Shown in pieces: positions 1-5,572 of a stretch of DNA of 5,572 bases; positions within the stretch are counted from its first letter, which is position 1, and each line of letters opens with the position of its first letter. Source of the DNA: Anaerolineae bacterium (lineage in GTDB: Bacteria; Chloroflexota; Anaerolineae; SSC4; Amarolineaceae); assembly GCA_013693795.1 (NCBI GenBank), contig CP059258.1:4502150-4507721 (forward strand). The letters run 5' to 3'. The translations under genes and the position numbers were made by a program. The notes under the pieces are model-generated. The model was not told the DNA's origin, did no database searches, and worked only from the letters and a program-made list of their open reading frames with translations.

Positions 1-70
1 GGTGGTATTGGCCGAGGGCGCGATGAAGGTCGGCGGTCAGGCTTGCAGGTAGTTCGCCAGCGTATGTCAT
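1..70 (-). CDS. Possible 5' end of a leftward gene, product unknown (partial)
   Basis: On the minus strand an ATG at 70-68 opens a frame with no stop to the window edge, about 23 codons. It begins MTYAGELPASLTADLHRALG, which reads like a plausible soluble N-terminus with an amphipathic helix. An AGGGA-like stretch lies about 13 bases upstream of the ATG, which is a weak and rather distant ribosome binding site. No family can be named from so short a piece. A competing reading is the 3' end of a rightward gene: frame 2-49 is open and ends at a TAG at 50-52. The two cannot both be coding at full length, and the minus-strand reading is only mildly preferred. Confidence 0.35.
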   Translation of the reverse strand, partial: MTYAGELPASLTADLHRALGQYH

Positions 71-300
71 TCCAGAACGATTTCCCTAACCAGGAATGTT
101 TACTCGAAACAGACTCCGGTAAGTTGCGATATGCAGAATGATCTCGGCCAGCCGTGGGGTGCATTGGCCTCGAGAGCTGGGATCATGGGTGGATTGTACA
201 TCACCACCTACCTCCGGTCAAACTTCCGCGGATATGCACCAACGCCAACCGTCCGCCCCGCCAGCACCCCCAGCCACTCAGTCCCCCGCAACGCCACACT

Positions 301-332
301 CCCCACTCCCTAACCCCTACCCCCGATTCCCC
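301..332 (-). repeat. C-tract cluster, G-quadruplex motif on the minus strand
   Basis: Five C-tracts of 3 to 5 bases (301-304, 308-310, 314-317, 320-324, 329-332) are separated by 2 to 4 bases, so the minus strand fits the pattern for a four-tract G-quadruplex. More C-runs continue upstream from about 255. The 12 bases 312-323 are the exact reverse complement of 1059-1070 in the G-rich repeat after the DJ-1-like gene, so the two copies flank that gene in inverted orientation. The rest of 71-390 shows no convincing gene. Confidence 0.5.
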
Positions 333-356
333 AGTATTTTGATAGTATCTTGATAG
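333..356. repeat. Tandem 11-bp repeat, operator-like
   Basis: The unit AGTATYTTGAT occurs twice in tandem (333-343 and 344-354) with one mismatch, followed by AG that would begin a third copy. The 11-base period is about one helical turn, so a protein could bind both units on the same DNA face. It lies just upstream of a TATACT box at 379-384, a sensible place for an activator or repressor site. That role is inferred from position only. Confidence 0.4.
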
Positions 357-384
357 ACCACTGAGAGTTTTTCCCGCGTATACT
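350..384 (+). promoter_or_regulatory. Weak candidate promoter for the structured leader and DJ-1-like gene
   Basis: TATACT at 379-384 is a good -10 box and would place the transcript start near 391, exactly where the GC-rich, hairpin-dense region begins. The only -35-like hexamer, TTGATA at 350-355, is 23 bases away, which is too far for a standard promoter. If real, the promoter may need an activator at the adjacent tandem repeat or use a different sigma factor. Confidence 0.3.
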
Positions 385-390
385 ACGTGC

Positions 391-590
391 ACAGGAAGGG
401 CCGGGTCGGCGGCACGCCAGCACGGCTGGCCGGCTCTTCGCACTTCGGAAGTGGGTTGGGCGCCTCTCGTTCGTTGGGTCTGTGACCCCGGCACAGGCCG
501 GGCGAACCGTGTATTCGTAAGTCGCGGCGGCTCGCCCGATGTCGCGGTACATGGCCCCTGACCCGCATGTGGGGCCAACCCACCCCTTCA
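391..590 (+). ncRNA. Candidate structured RNA or long 5' leader
   Basis: No frame here looks coding, but perfect hairpins follow one another. 416-421 pairs with 425-430 (6 bp, 3-base loop). 441-445 pairs with 449-453 (5 bp). 487-492 pairs with 497-502 (6 bp, ACAG loop). 552-558 pairs with 571-577 (7 bp). In addition, 451-459 is perfectly complementary to 575-583 (9 bp), so the last hairpin and this long-range pairing compete for bases 575-577, as in a switch. The region lies between a -10-like box and the DJ-1-like start at 615. I do not recognise a known RNA family. It could be a leader controlling the gene, an independent small RNA, or GC-rich intergenic repeats. Confidence 0.4.
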
Positions 591-614
591 ATCAACGAAA
601 CCCAGGCACGCCCG

Positions 615-1059
615 ATGACACAAGTACAGACGACCGTATTCATTTTGTGGGCAGATCGATTCGACGAGGCGGCGGCGGCGGTCTTCGTCAGTGCGTTACG
701 TGAAGCGGGGGTGCGGGTGAAGGTCGTTGGTCTGAGTGTGCAGCGGGCGGTGGGGGTACATGGGTTGGCGTTGGTACCCGACATCACGCTCGAGCAGGCG
801 TTATCGATCGCGGGCAGGCGGTGTGTGTGATCGTGCCGGCGGATGGGGTAAGATGCGGGTTGCGGGGCAGGACCCGCGGCTGCGTGAGTTCTTTGGGGTT
901 ACCGCGATGCAGGGTGCGCGGTTCATCGTCGGGCCGGGGAATGGTTGGTTGACGGGTGAGCAGGGTCTGTTGCTCGACGGGGCGGCCATGGAGGAATATT
1001 CGGCGGCGGAGGACATGGTGGCGTACGCGGGGGTTGGGCGGAATGTTGGCGGGGGTTAG
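615..1059 (+). CDS. DJ-1/PfpI-like protein, interrupted by two frameshifts
   Basis: The reconstructed protein is about 148 residues. Its N-terminus has the DJ-1/PfpI (class I glutamine amidotransferase-like) pattern: a hydrophobic strand ending in AD, a helix with FVSALREAG, then VHGLALVPDITLEQAL. After repair it continues through VIVPADG, DPRLREFF and FIVGPG. Reading runs in frame 615-812, shifts near 812-814 (one G apparently missing from a GGG run), and shifts again near 849-851 (one A apparently missing), ending at TAG 1057-1059. ATG 615 is chosen because similarity starts just after it; no clear ribosome binding site is visible. The family's nucleophilic Cys position is occupied by Ile and the conserved Glu by Ala, so a protease, deglycase or glyoxalase activity is unlikely. 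It is shorter than typical family members, and its C-terminus runs into a G-rich repeat, so the true end is uncertain. Confidence 0.6.
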
Positions 1060-1088
1060 GGGTAGGGGTTGGGGGTTGGGGGTTGGGG
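1051..1088 (+). repeat. G-rich repeat with six G-tracts (G-quadruplex motif)
   Basis: Six runs of 4 or 5 G (1051-1055, 1059-1062, 1065-1068, 1071-1075, 1078-1082, 1085-1088) are separated by only TTA, TA or TT. This is a very strong G-quadruplex pattern, resembling GGGGTT-type repeats. It overlaps the last codons and stop of the DJ-1-like gene and is on the coding strand, so it could also form in the mRNA and affect termination or stability. Part of it is an inverted copy of the C-tract cluster at 301-332. Confidence 0.7.
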
Positions 1089-1204
1089 TGATTTCAGGGT
1101 CGTGGGTTGTTTCCAAGGTGTAGTCAGCACATCGTGCGGCGTAGCGCTTGATGACGTTTGGGGAACGGCGTCGGTAGCCAAAGACAGGCCGGGTGAGGTG
1201 AGGG

Positions 1205-1422
1205 ATGGCGGCGAGTGATAATGGGGTAAAGGAAGGTGGGTGCACCTTACAGCTGGCGGAGCCGTTGCAGGTGTTGGACGCCGGGTTGATCGTATTGCTC
1301 GACCGTTATCTGGCCGGGGTTGGGGCTATGGTGAGGTGCGGCTGAAGGTGGTGCAGGGGCGGGTACGGTTCGTCGAGGTGGCGATGAGTGTGGATGTGCA
1401 GAAAGTCATCCAGGCGGTATGA
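1205..1422 (+). CDS. Small DUF2292-like protein, first copy, one frameshift
   Basis: The reconstruction gives 72 residues from ATG 1205. GAGGTG at 1195-1200 supplies a ribosome binding site four bases upstream. The frame reads LAEPLQVLDAGLIVLLDRYL and then meets a stop unless one G is restored in the GGGG run at 1322-1325. After that it continues GGYGEVRLKVVQGRVRFVEV to the TGA at 1420-1422. The C-terminal half, with a short helix, then (Y/F)G-V-hydrophobic-DGRV-hydrophobic-E, resembles the small uncharacterised DUF2292 family. The protein aligns end to end, without gaps in the core, with the second copy at 2023-2232, which is the main evidence that this broken frame is a real gene. Function is unknown; such proteins are soluble and have no catalytic motif visible here. 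Confidence 0.6.
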
Positions 1423-1439
1423 CACGGGTCATGTTACCG
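1415..1439 (+). terminator. Hairpin overlapping the stop codon of the first DUF2292-like gene
   Basis: CGGTA at 1415-1419 pairs with TACCG at 1435-1439, and TGAC at 1420-1423 pairs with GTCA at 1428-1431, with an ACGG loop and a three-base bulge. It spans the stop codon and ends the gene, but no T-run follows, so it is not a classical intrinsic terminator. It may stabilise the 3' end or impede read-through into the promoter region downstream. Confidence 0.3.
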
Positions 1440-1442
1440 GCT

Positions 1443-1472
1443 TGTGACCATTGGCACACACTGTGACCATTG
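1443..1472 (+). promoter_or_regulatory. CRP/FNR-like site plus repeated half-site
   Basis: TGTGACCATTGGCACA at 1443-1458 matches the CRP consensus TGTGA-N6-TCACA at nine of ten fixed positions. The 11-mer TGTGACCATTG recurs at 1462-1472, 19 bases further on, directly before the -35 box. With a transcript start near 1510, the first site would be centred close to -60, the usual position for class I CRP activation. Binding by a CRP/FNR-family regulator is inferred, not shown. Confidence 0.45.
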
Positions 1473-1474
1473 AT

Positions 1475-1503
1475 TTGTCGATTCGGCCGTGTTTGTTTAT
1501 AAT
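1475..1503 (+). promoter_or_regulatory. Sigma70-type promoter
   Basis: TTGTCG at 1475-1480 and a perfect TATAAT at 1498-1503 are separated by exactly 17 bases. The surrounding bases are AT-rich compared with the flanks. Transcription would start near 1510 and run rightward through about 500 bases without a gene before the second DUF2292-like gene. This is the best promoter in the window. Confidence 0.6.
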
Positions 1504-1509
1504 TGTGGC

Positions 1510-2000
1510 GCAACGATTCCGCCACACATCGATGGGATGAGATTTACTGGCTGAGAGCGACCTGAGGTTTGGGTTGTGTTGTTAGTCGTTTCGGGTCCCG
1601 TCCGATAAATCGCCCTGCCGCTGGTGCTGTCCGCCCGTTGGACATCAGCATCGCGGCCCACATTTGATCACACCATCGTCGGTACTGAGTTGGCTGGCCG
1701 GGTCCACGCAGAGGGGACCGGGTGCGGCCTGTCGATCCATAAGAAATAACCACGAGTTCATCCGAAAACCCGAAGAATTCCTGGAAGACAAAACACTGTC
1801 CTGGATTTTCGGATAGACTCCACATAGCGCAACGACTGCGTGACCTTGTCAGAGGTGAGAGATTCCCGAAGGTCGCTTTGTGTGCCTATCGTATGTAGGC
1901 GCGAGGCGGCCTTTTGATTGGGCGTGGGGTGGCCGGGTAAGACGCCAGCAGGGGCCGGGGCGCCGGCGGTGGCGTGAACCGGTTGGCTGGTTTCCCGGTA
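1510..2000 (+). ncRNA. Non-coding stretch with several hairpins: candidate small RNA or long leader
   Basis: No forward frame looks coding, and the minus-strand frames change repeatedly without recognisable protein content. Hairpins are visible. 1625-1632 pairs with 1640-1650 with a CAT bulge. 1696-1699 pairs with 1726-1729, enclosing 1701-1705 with 1715-1719. ATCCGAAAA 1760-1768 pairs with 1806-1814 over a 37-base loop. ACGCCA 1942-1947 pairs with 1970-1975, enclosing 1954-1958 with 1963-1967. A strong promoter precedes the region and no clear terminator with a T-run was found, so one transcript could continue into the gene at 2023. No known RNA family is recognised. A decayed insertion sequence or leftward gene remnant is the alternative. 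Confidence 0.35.
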
Positions 2001-2022
2001 GAGGAGGAAGGTGGAGGCCCGG

Positions 2023-2232
2023 ATGACGGTAAGTCTCGATGGTGCGAGTGGTCGACCGGTCAAGCAGCGCCTGTTGTTGGAGACGCCGCTGCGCATCTTG
2101 AACGCCGAGTTGGTGGCCATGATCGACCGCAGTCTCGTGGAAGTTGGAGGCTTTGGGGCGGTGAAAGTGGTAGTGAAGGATGGGCGGGTGCGGTATGTGG
2201 AGGTGGTGCGGAGTGTAGAGGTGCGGGGGTAG
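2023..2232 (+). CDS. Small DUF2292-like protein, second copy, intact
   Basis: This is an intact 69-residue frame. ATG 2023 is preferred because GGAGG at 2013-2017 lies five bases upstream. GTG 2011, in the same frame and only three bases after GAGGAGG (2001-2007), would add four residues. The protein has a short polar N-terminus, a helix around LRILNAELVAMIDRSL, then GGFGAVKVVVKDGRVRYVEV, the strand-turn-strand with DGRV seen in DUF2292-type proteins. It closely resembles the frameshifted copy at 1205-1422, so the two look like paralogues. No signal peptide, membrane helix or catalytic motif is visible, and function is unknown. It may be transcribed from the promoter at 1475-1503. The vWA gene follows after 120 bases with its own strong ribosome binding site. 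Confidence 0.6.
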   Translation: MTVSLDGASGRPVKQRLLLETPLRILNAELVAMIDRSLVEVGGFGAVKVVVKDGRVRYVEVVRSVEVRG

Positions 2233-2337
2233 GCAGTGTTTGGAGCATCATTCTTTGGCATTATTGTTAGCTATCGATGTTCTGTCCGATTGACTATTCT
2301 TTTGCCACTGAACCGGGTACAATAAGCCCGAGTTTTA

Positions 2338-2347
2338 GAGGAGGAAG
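2338..2347 (+). promoter_or_regulatory. Ribosome binding site of the vWA gene
   Basis: GAGGAGGAAG contains AGGAGG at 2339-2344, eight bases before GTG 2353. This favours GTG 2353 over the in-frame ATG 2404, which has no Shine-Dalgarno sequence, and over an ATG at 2378 in a different frame that would lack a signal peptide. Confidence 0.6.
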
Positions 2348-2352
2348 TGCAC

Positions 2353-5300
2353 GTGTTTTTCCCGAAACAATTACCTAATGCCACATCTCACGGCTCGTAC
2401 AGAATGCGTATACTTGCCCGTCTTTTATGCGCAGGACTTCTTCACCATCTTTATTTCTCCCACATTTGCCCAAAACGAGAATCCGCCAGACCTTGTGACT
2501 GGCCCTAGCTATGGCGGGCTTGATCTGGTATTTCTGGTCGACCAGAGTGGGAGCATGCGCATCAATGATCCATATGAGCAACGCATAAACACCATTAAAT
2601 GGGTTGTTGAAAGTCTAGGAATTGACAACTTATATTTCCGACCAGATGCGGCAAATCGCATAGGAATCGTGAGTTTCGGGACAGATGCACGAATTGATCT
2701 GCCATTAGTGCCACTGAAGGTGACAGAATCTGGTCAGCCAGCCACCGCTGATCTGGAAAGAGTGTTGCGTGATCGTATAAAAAATGATATTGAACCAAAA
2801 ATCATGGCTGACTCGATGGGGAACACGGACGTCCTGAGAGGGCTTGGTTTCGTCAAGCAGGTGTTCGACGAAGCACCACCAGCCCAACAAGCTGTTGCTT
2901 CTGCGCCGCGTAATCGCGGTATCATTATCCTAACCGATGGTTCCCGTATGTCGAAGGTTGGCGTGAAGATCCAAGATATGCAAATTCCAATTTCTATACT
3001 CCGTATTTTCGGGAACTCGAGACATATATTCGCAATAATCTCGCCATTGCCACCCGCCCACGATCTCCTGATGGGTATCACATCTGGGTACTAGGGTTAA
3101 ATGCCACCGCAGACCAAGGAAACAATGCGTCGCCGGGCACATCATGGCTCGAGCAAGAAGCACGGTGGGAAAAGGTTCTCAACCCAGCTTCTGGAGTGGA
3201 TCGTGTGGTTCGAATGTCGAGCAAAAGTAACGCTGATATACCAGCTGTTGTTGTACGCGTACTTGATACAATAATGGCTGGCGGCGTGTGTGCGAATGAT
3301 GAGGAGTTACAAGGTCGACCAAGCTGTCTCATTGATGAGAAATTTACTGTGCCACCATATTTGGATCGTGCCGTCTTTTCGATCTTCAAACCACAGCCTA
3401 ATTCACAGATCGAATTCTATCTGCCAAATGGTCAGAAATTGGACCGCTCGGCGGCTTCAGTTTCGACAAGCCAAACCGGCACCATTATTGAACGACTGGT
3501 AGTGGACCGCCCTACACCAGGCAATTGGCGATGGCAGAAGCTTGATGCTTCTCCTGAAACAGCCACTGTGAAGTTTGATCCGCTATTCAACCAACCCGTA
3601 CTGCGCGGTTTCCAGTTCACATCAGGAGCTGTTCGATACGACCGGTGTTCAAATCGATTTACTCGACCGAAACGGTAATAAGACCTCACTGTTGGCAGAC
3701 TATCCGATCGACGCGACAGCTACATTGGTATCACCTGATGGGCGCGAAACAAATCTATCCATGAGAGCCGAAAGTGATGGCACATTGCGGTCTACCAACA
3801 CCTTTCTTCTCGACCAACCAGGAGAATACGTTGTTCGTTTTTCTGCTAAAACACGTGACTCAGAAGGGCAGGAAGTACCGATATTCCTGAATCGACGATT
3901 ACCATTCATCGTTGGTTTTGTTCCCAAGCTGGTGAAACCTGAGGGTGCTGTGATGCCATTTCGAGAGGTTCCACTCGAATTCTGAACTTGGTAAGCCAGA
4001 TGGTTCTCCACTGGGAGCCAATTCCCAGGGGCGCATCCGCTGGGAATTGACAGTCACATCGCCCGAAGGTACAGCCACCGCAATCCCAATTATAACCGGG
4101 TCCGGACAAAATCGCTATGTGACTGATAGCCCAATTGCTGTCGTGGCCGATGGCAAGTACCTTCTCAATGTACGTGGTTTTTGAATATTACTGGTAAGCA
4201 GGTGGTCAAGGTTTTCGAGGAAGCATTGAGTTTCACGGCAGATTGTCTACACAGCGAACTGGTATCGCCTCGTGGTGATGTACCAGAAAATGGTCGCATA
4301 CAGATTCAGGTTGATGTCCGGGCATGTGCTGGTCAACCTTTCGTGGAAGATGCCAAGTATCCGTGGGTAATCCAGGCTATTCTAGGGCGCCCCGATGGGT
4401 CAACAAGCAACCCTATGATAATACATCGAGTCTCCGATGGTCTGTATGAAGGCGAGTTTATTCCAGACATTGTGGGGTCTTGGAACCTGACGGTCTCATC
4501 ATTGGTTCAATTACCCAACGGAAGCCAAGTCGAAGCCTTTCCGAAATTAACTCGTGCTATTGACGTGTATGATACCTCACGCATCCAGATGCAAGTTCTG
4601 TCGCCATCCGCGGGCGCTCGTGAGGCTATCCGAACATTTCCTAAGATTCCACTGATTCCGAGAGTTCTATCGGAAAGCCAACTTCAACCGACGTACGTTT
4701 GCAGATTGTTAATCTGGAGAACAATAACGAGTTGATACAGCTTAGCGATCTCAGTAATCAACCAGGTCAATTAGTAACCGTCGAAGTACAAAGCCCTGAC
4801 CAAATTACTGCACGCCGGCCGGTCACACTCAGTGTGGTTGCAGGGGATCCATATCGATTGGAAACCACTTTGAGCGACTTAAACACACCAGGCACCTATA
4901 CCTTAACTTTGGCGTTTACCGACCAGCTGAAGCGGGAATTTATTTTGGATTCATCTGGGTCAAACGAGATTGTTATCCAACGCTACGACGCCACTATCGT
5001 GTTTACGTATATCATTGCTGCTATGGAACTCCTGCTGACGTTATTCTTGGCCATTACACTCATACGAGCCATAATAATTCGGATTAACCCCGTACACGGC
5101 ACGCTAGAATTCGAGAAAGTTGGCAGTACAGGCCGAAGCTCCTACGGTACACTTGCGCTTTCTGGCTATGGTAAGAATACCTTTGTAATCAAGGGTAGCA
5201 AGCTTCGTACTTTGTTGGCGCCAGAAGCTGCAGATAGCCTAAGTAAGTTGAAGATCAAGAACGCCACTGAGCGCACCAAAACAACCGACCAGTTTGACAC

Positions 5301-5457
5301 AGGTGCAGGCCTGGATGGCAGCGCCATCAGAATTTGGGCGTGGAGTGGCGATAATGATCCCATTATCTCAGATGAGGTGCTTGCAAACAACCAATCTACA
5401 ATATTGCATGGCGACATCCAGATCCGATATCATCGTGATTTAGGCATCCAACAGTGA
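2353..5457 (+). CDS. Secreted, membrane-anchored vWA-domain protein, split by six frameshifts
   Basis: Repairing six single-base shifts gives about 1,034 residues. Residues 1-39 form a signal peptide (MRILARLLCAGLL core, cleavage probably at FA/Q). A vWA domain follows from about 58 to 310, with a complete MIDAS: DQSGS at 63-67, Thr158 in GNTD, and Asp195 in ILTDG. Residues 310-880 are beta-rich, probably several Ig-like domains (PDG turns, PGTYTLTL, PGEYVVRF), with Cys313/325 and Cys631/658 as possible disulfides. A membrane helix lies at about 881-904, followed by RAIIIRI, so the tail of about 130 residues is cytoplasmic. Shifts are near 2443 (extra base), 2941 (missing T), 3607 (extra G), 3981 (extra T), 4181 (missing T in a T-run) and 4660 (missing G). 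They cancel overall. No internal stop occurs in the joined frame, which favours sequencing error over decay. The likely role is metal-dependent binding outside the cell, coupled to the adjacent tubulin-like protein; the ligand is unknown. Confidence 0.8.
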
Positions 5458-5485
5458 GTTGGATTTGTGCGTTGTAATTGACCAC

Positions 5486-5492
5486 AAGGAGG
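5486..5492 (+). promoter_or_regulatory. Ribosome binding site of the tubulin-like gene
   Basis: AAGGAGG, a near-perfect Shine-Dalgarno sequence, lies six bases before ATG 5499. No promoter or terminator is visible in the 41 bases after the vWA stop codon, so the two genes are probably co-transcribed. Confidence 0.75.
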
Positions 5493-5498
5493 TTTACC

Positions 5499-5572
5499 AT
5501 GACGCGTCCTGCAGTTATCATCGGCCTGGGTGGTACTGGCCAATGGGTTCTCACCTTCGTCAAGAAAGATCT
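5499..5572 (+). CDS. Tubulin-like (Tubulin_2/FtsZ-like) protein, N-terminus only
   Basis: Only 24 codons are in the window. They read a short start, then strand VII followed by GLGGTGQ at residues 9-15 and a helix WVLTFVKK. A first beta strand running straight into GLGGTG and a basic helix is the usual N-terminus of the Tubulin_2 family of bacterial tubulin/FtsZ-like proteins, where the glycine-rich loop contacts the nucleotide. The position right after a vWA membrane protein supports this. Such proteins are thought to be cytoplasmic GTPases that assemble at the membrane. The same short motif occurs in dinucleotide-binding Rossmann proteins, so the call rests on motif plus neighbourhood, and the GTPase signature further in cannot be checked here. 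Confidence 0.6.
   Translation, partial: MTRPAVIIGLGGTGQWVLTFVKKD

Noticed and set aside
201..787. Several long overlapping minus-strand frames
   Set aside because: They are rich in Arg, Pro, Ala and Ser as expected from GC-rich non-coding DNA, have no ribosome binding sites, and overlap the hairpins and the DJ-1-like start.
784..1245. Open minus-strand frame of 153 residues, part of which (about 1100-1200) has protein-like content
   Set aside because: It overlaps the DJ-1-like gene and the start of the DUF2292-like gene, crosses the G-rich repeat as proline-rich filler, and matches no family I recognise. A short relic of a leftward gene around 1100-1200 cannot be excluded.
1544..1880. Minus-strand frames that could be joined by frameshift into a protein
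   Set aside because: Unlike the vWA and DJ-1-like cases, no domain motif continues across the junction, so the repair is not supported.
1870..1915. Stem GCCTA/TAGGC followed by a short TTTT as a terminator
   Set aside because: The stem is only 5 bp and the T-run lies about 17 bases after it, so it does not form an intrinsic terminator.
2290..2323. Possible promoter for the vWA gene (TTGACT 2290-2295, TACAAT 2318-2323)
   Set aside because: The spacing is 22 bases, and the other -35 candidate (TTGCCA 2302-2307) is only 10 bases away. Neither fits a standard promoter.
2378..3094. Taking the ATG at 2378 as the vWA start
   Set aside because: It lacks a ribosome binding site and gives an N-terminus without a proper signal peptide. 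The frame starting at GTG 2353 encodes one that joins at about 2443.
1..5572. CRISPR array, tRNA, rRNA or intact insertion sequence
   Set aside because: No regularly spaced repeats with unique spacers, no cloverleaf or rRNA core sequences, and no transposase or terminal inverted repeats were seen.

Overview
The window looks like a piece of a Chloroflexota (Chloroflexales-type) genome. The reasons are the pairing of a secreted, membrane-anchored von Willebrand A (vWA) protein with a tubulin-like GTPase, the small DUF2292-like proteins, and the G-rich intergenic repeats. This assignment is inference; no rRNA or other marker gene is present.

Layout. 1-70: probable 5' end of a leftward gene. 71-390: non-coding, with a C-tract cluster (301-332) and a tandem 11-bp repeat (333-356) just before a possible promoter. 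About 391-590: GC-rich stretch packed with perfect hairpins, probably a structured leader or small RNA. 615-1059: DJ-1/PfpI-like gene with two frameshifts and without the usual catalytic Cys and Glu. 1051-1088: six-tract G-quadruplex motif. 1205-1422: small DUF2292-like gene with one frameshift. 1443-1503: CRP-like site and a well-formed sigma70-type promoter. 1510-2000: about 490 bases with no convincing gene but several hairpins. 2023-2232: second, intact DUF2292-like gene. 2353-5457: a roughly 1,034-residue vWA protein (signal peptide, vWA with MIDAS motif, beta-rich repeats, one membrane helix, cytoplasmic domain), split by six frameshifts. 5499-5572: start of a tubulin-like (Tubulin_2/FtsZ-like) gene with a strong ribosome binding site.

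The main system is the right-hand operon. A vWA protein outside the membrane with a cytoplasmic tail precedes a cytoskeletal GTPase-like protein, separated by 41 bases. A tubulin-like family (FtsZl-1) has been described as part of a multicomponent membrane-remodelling system that includes a vWA protein, a distinct GTPase and OmpA-family proteins; this locus probably belongs to that type.

Nine single-base indels can be inferred across three genes. Several fall in homopolymers, and all can be repaired without meeting an internal stop codon. This suggests uncorrected sequencing errors more than gene decay, so the frameshifted genes are annotated as single reconstructed genes.
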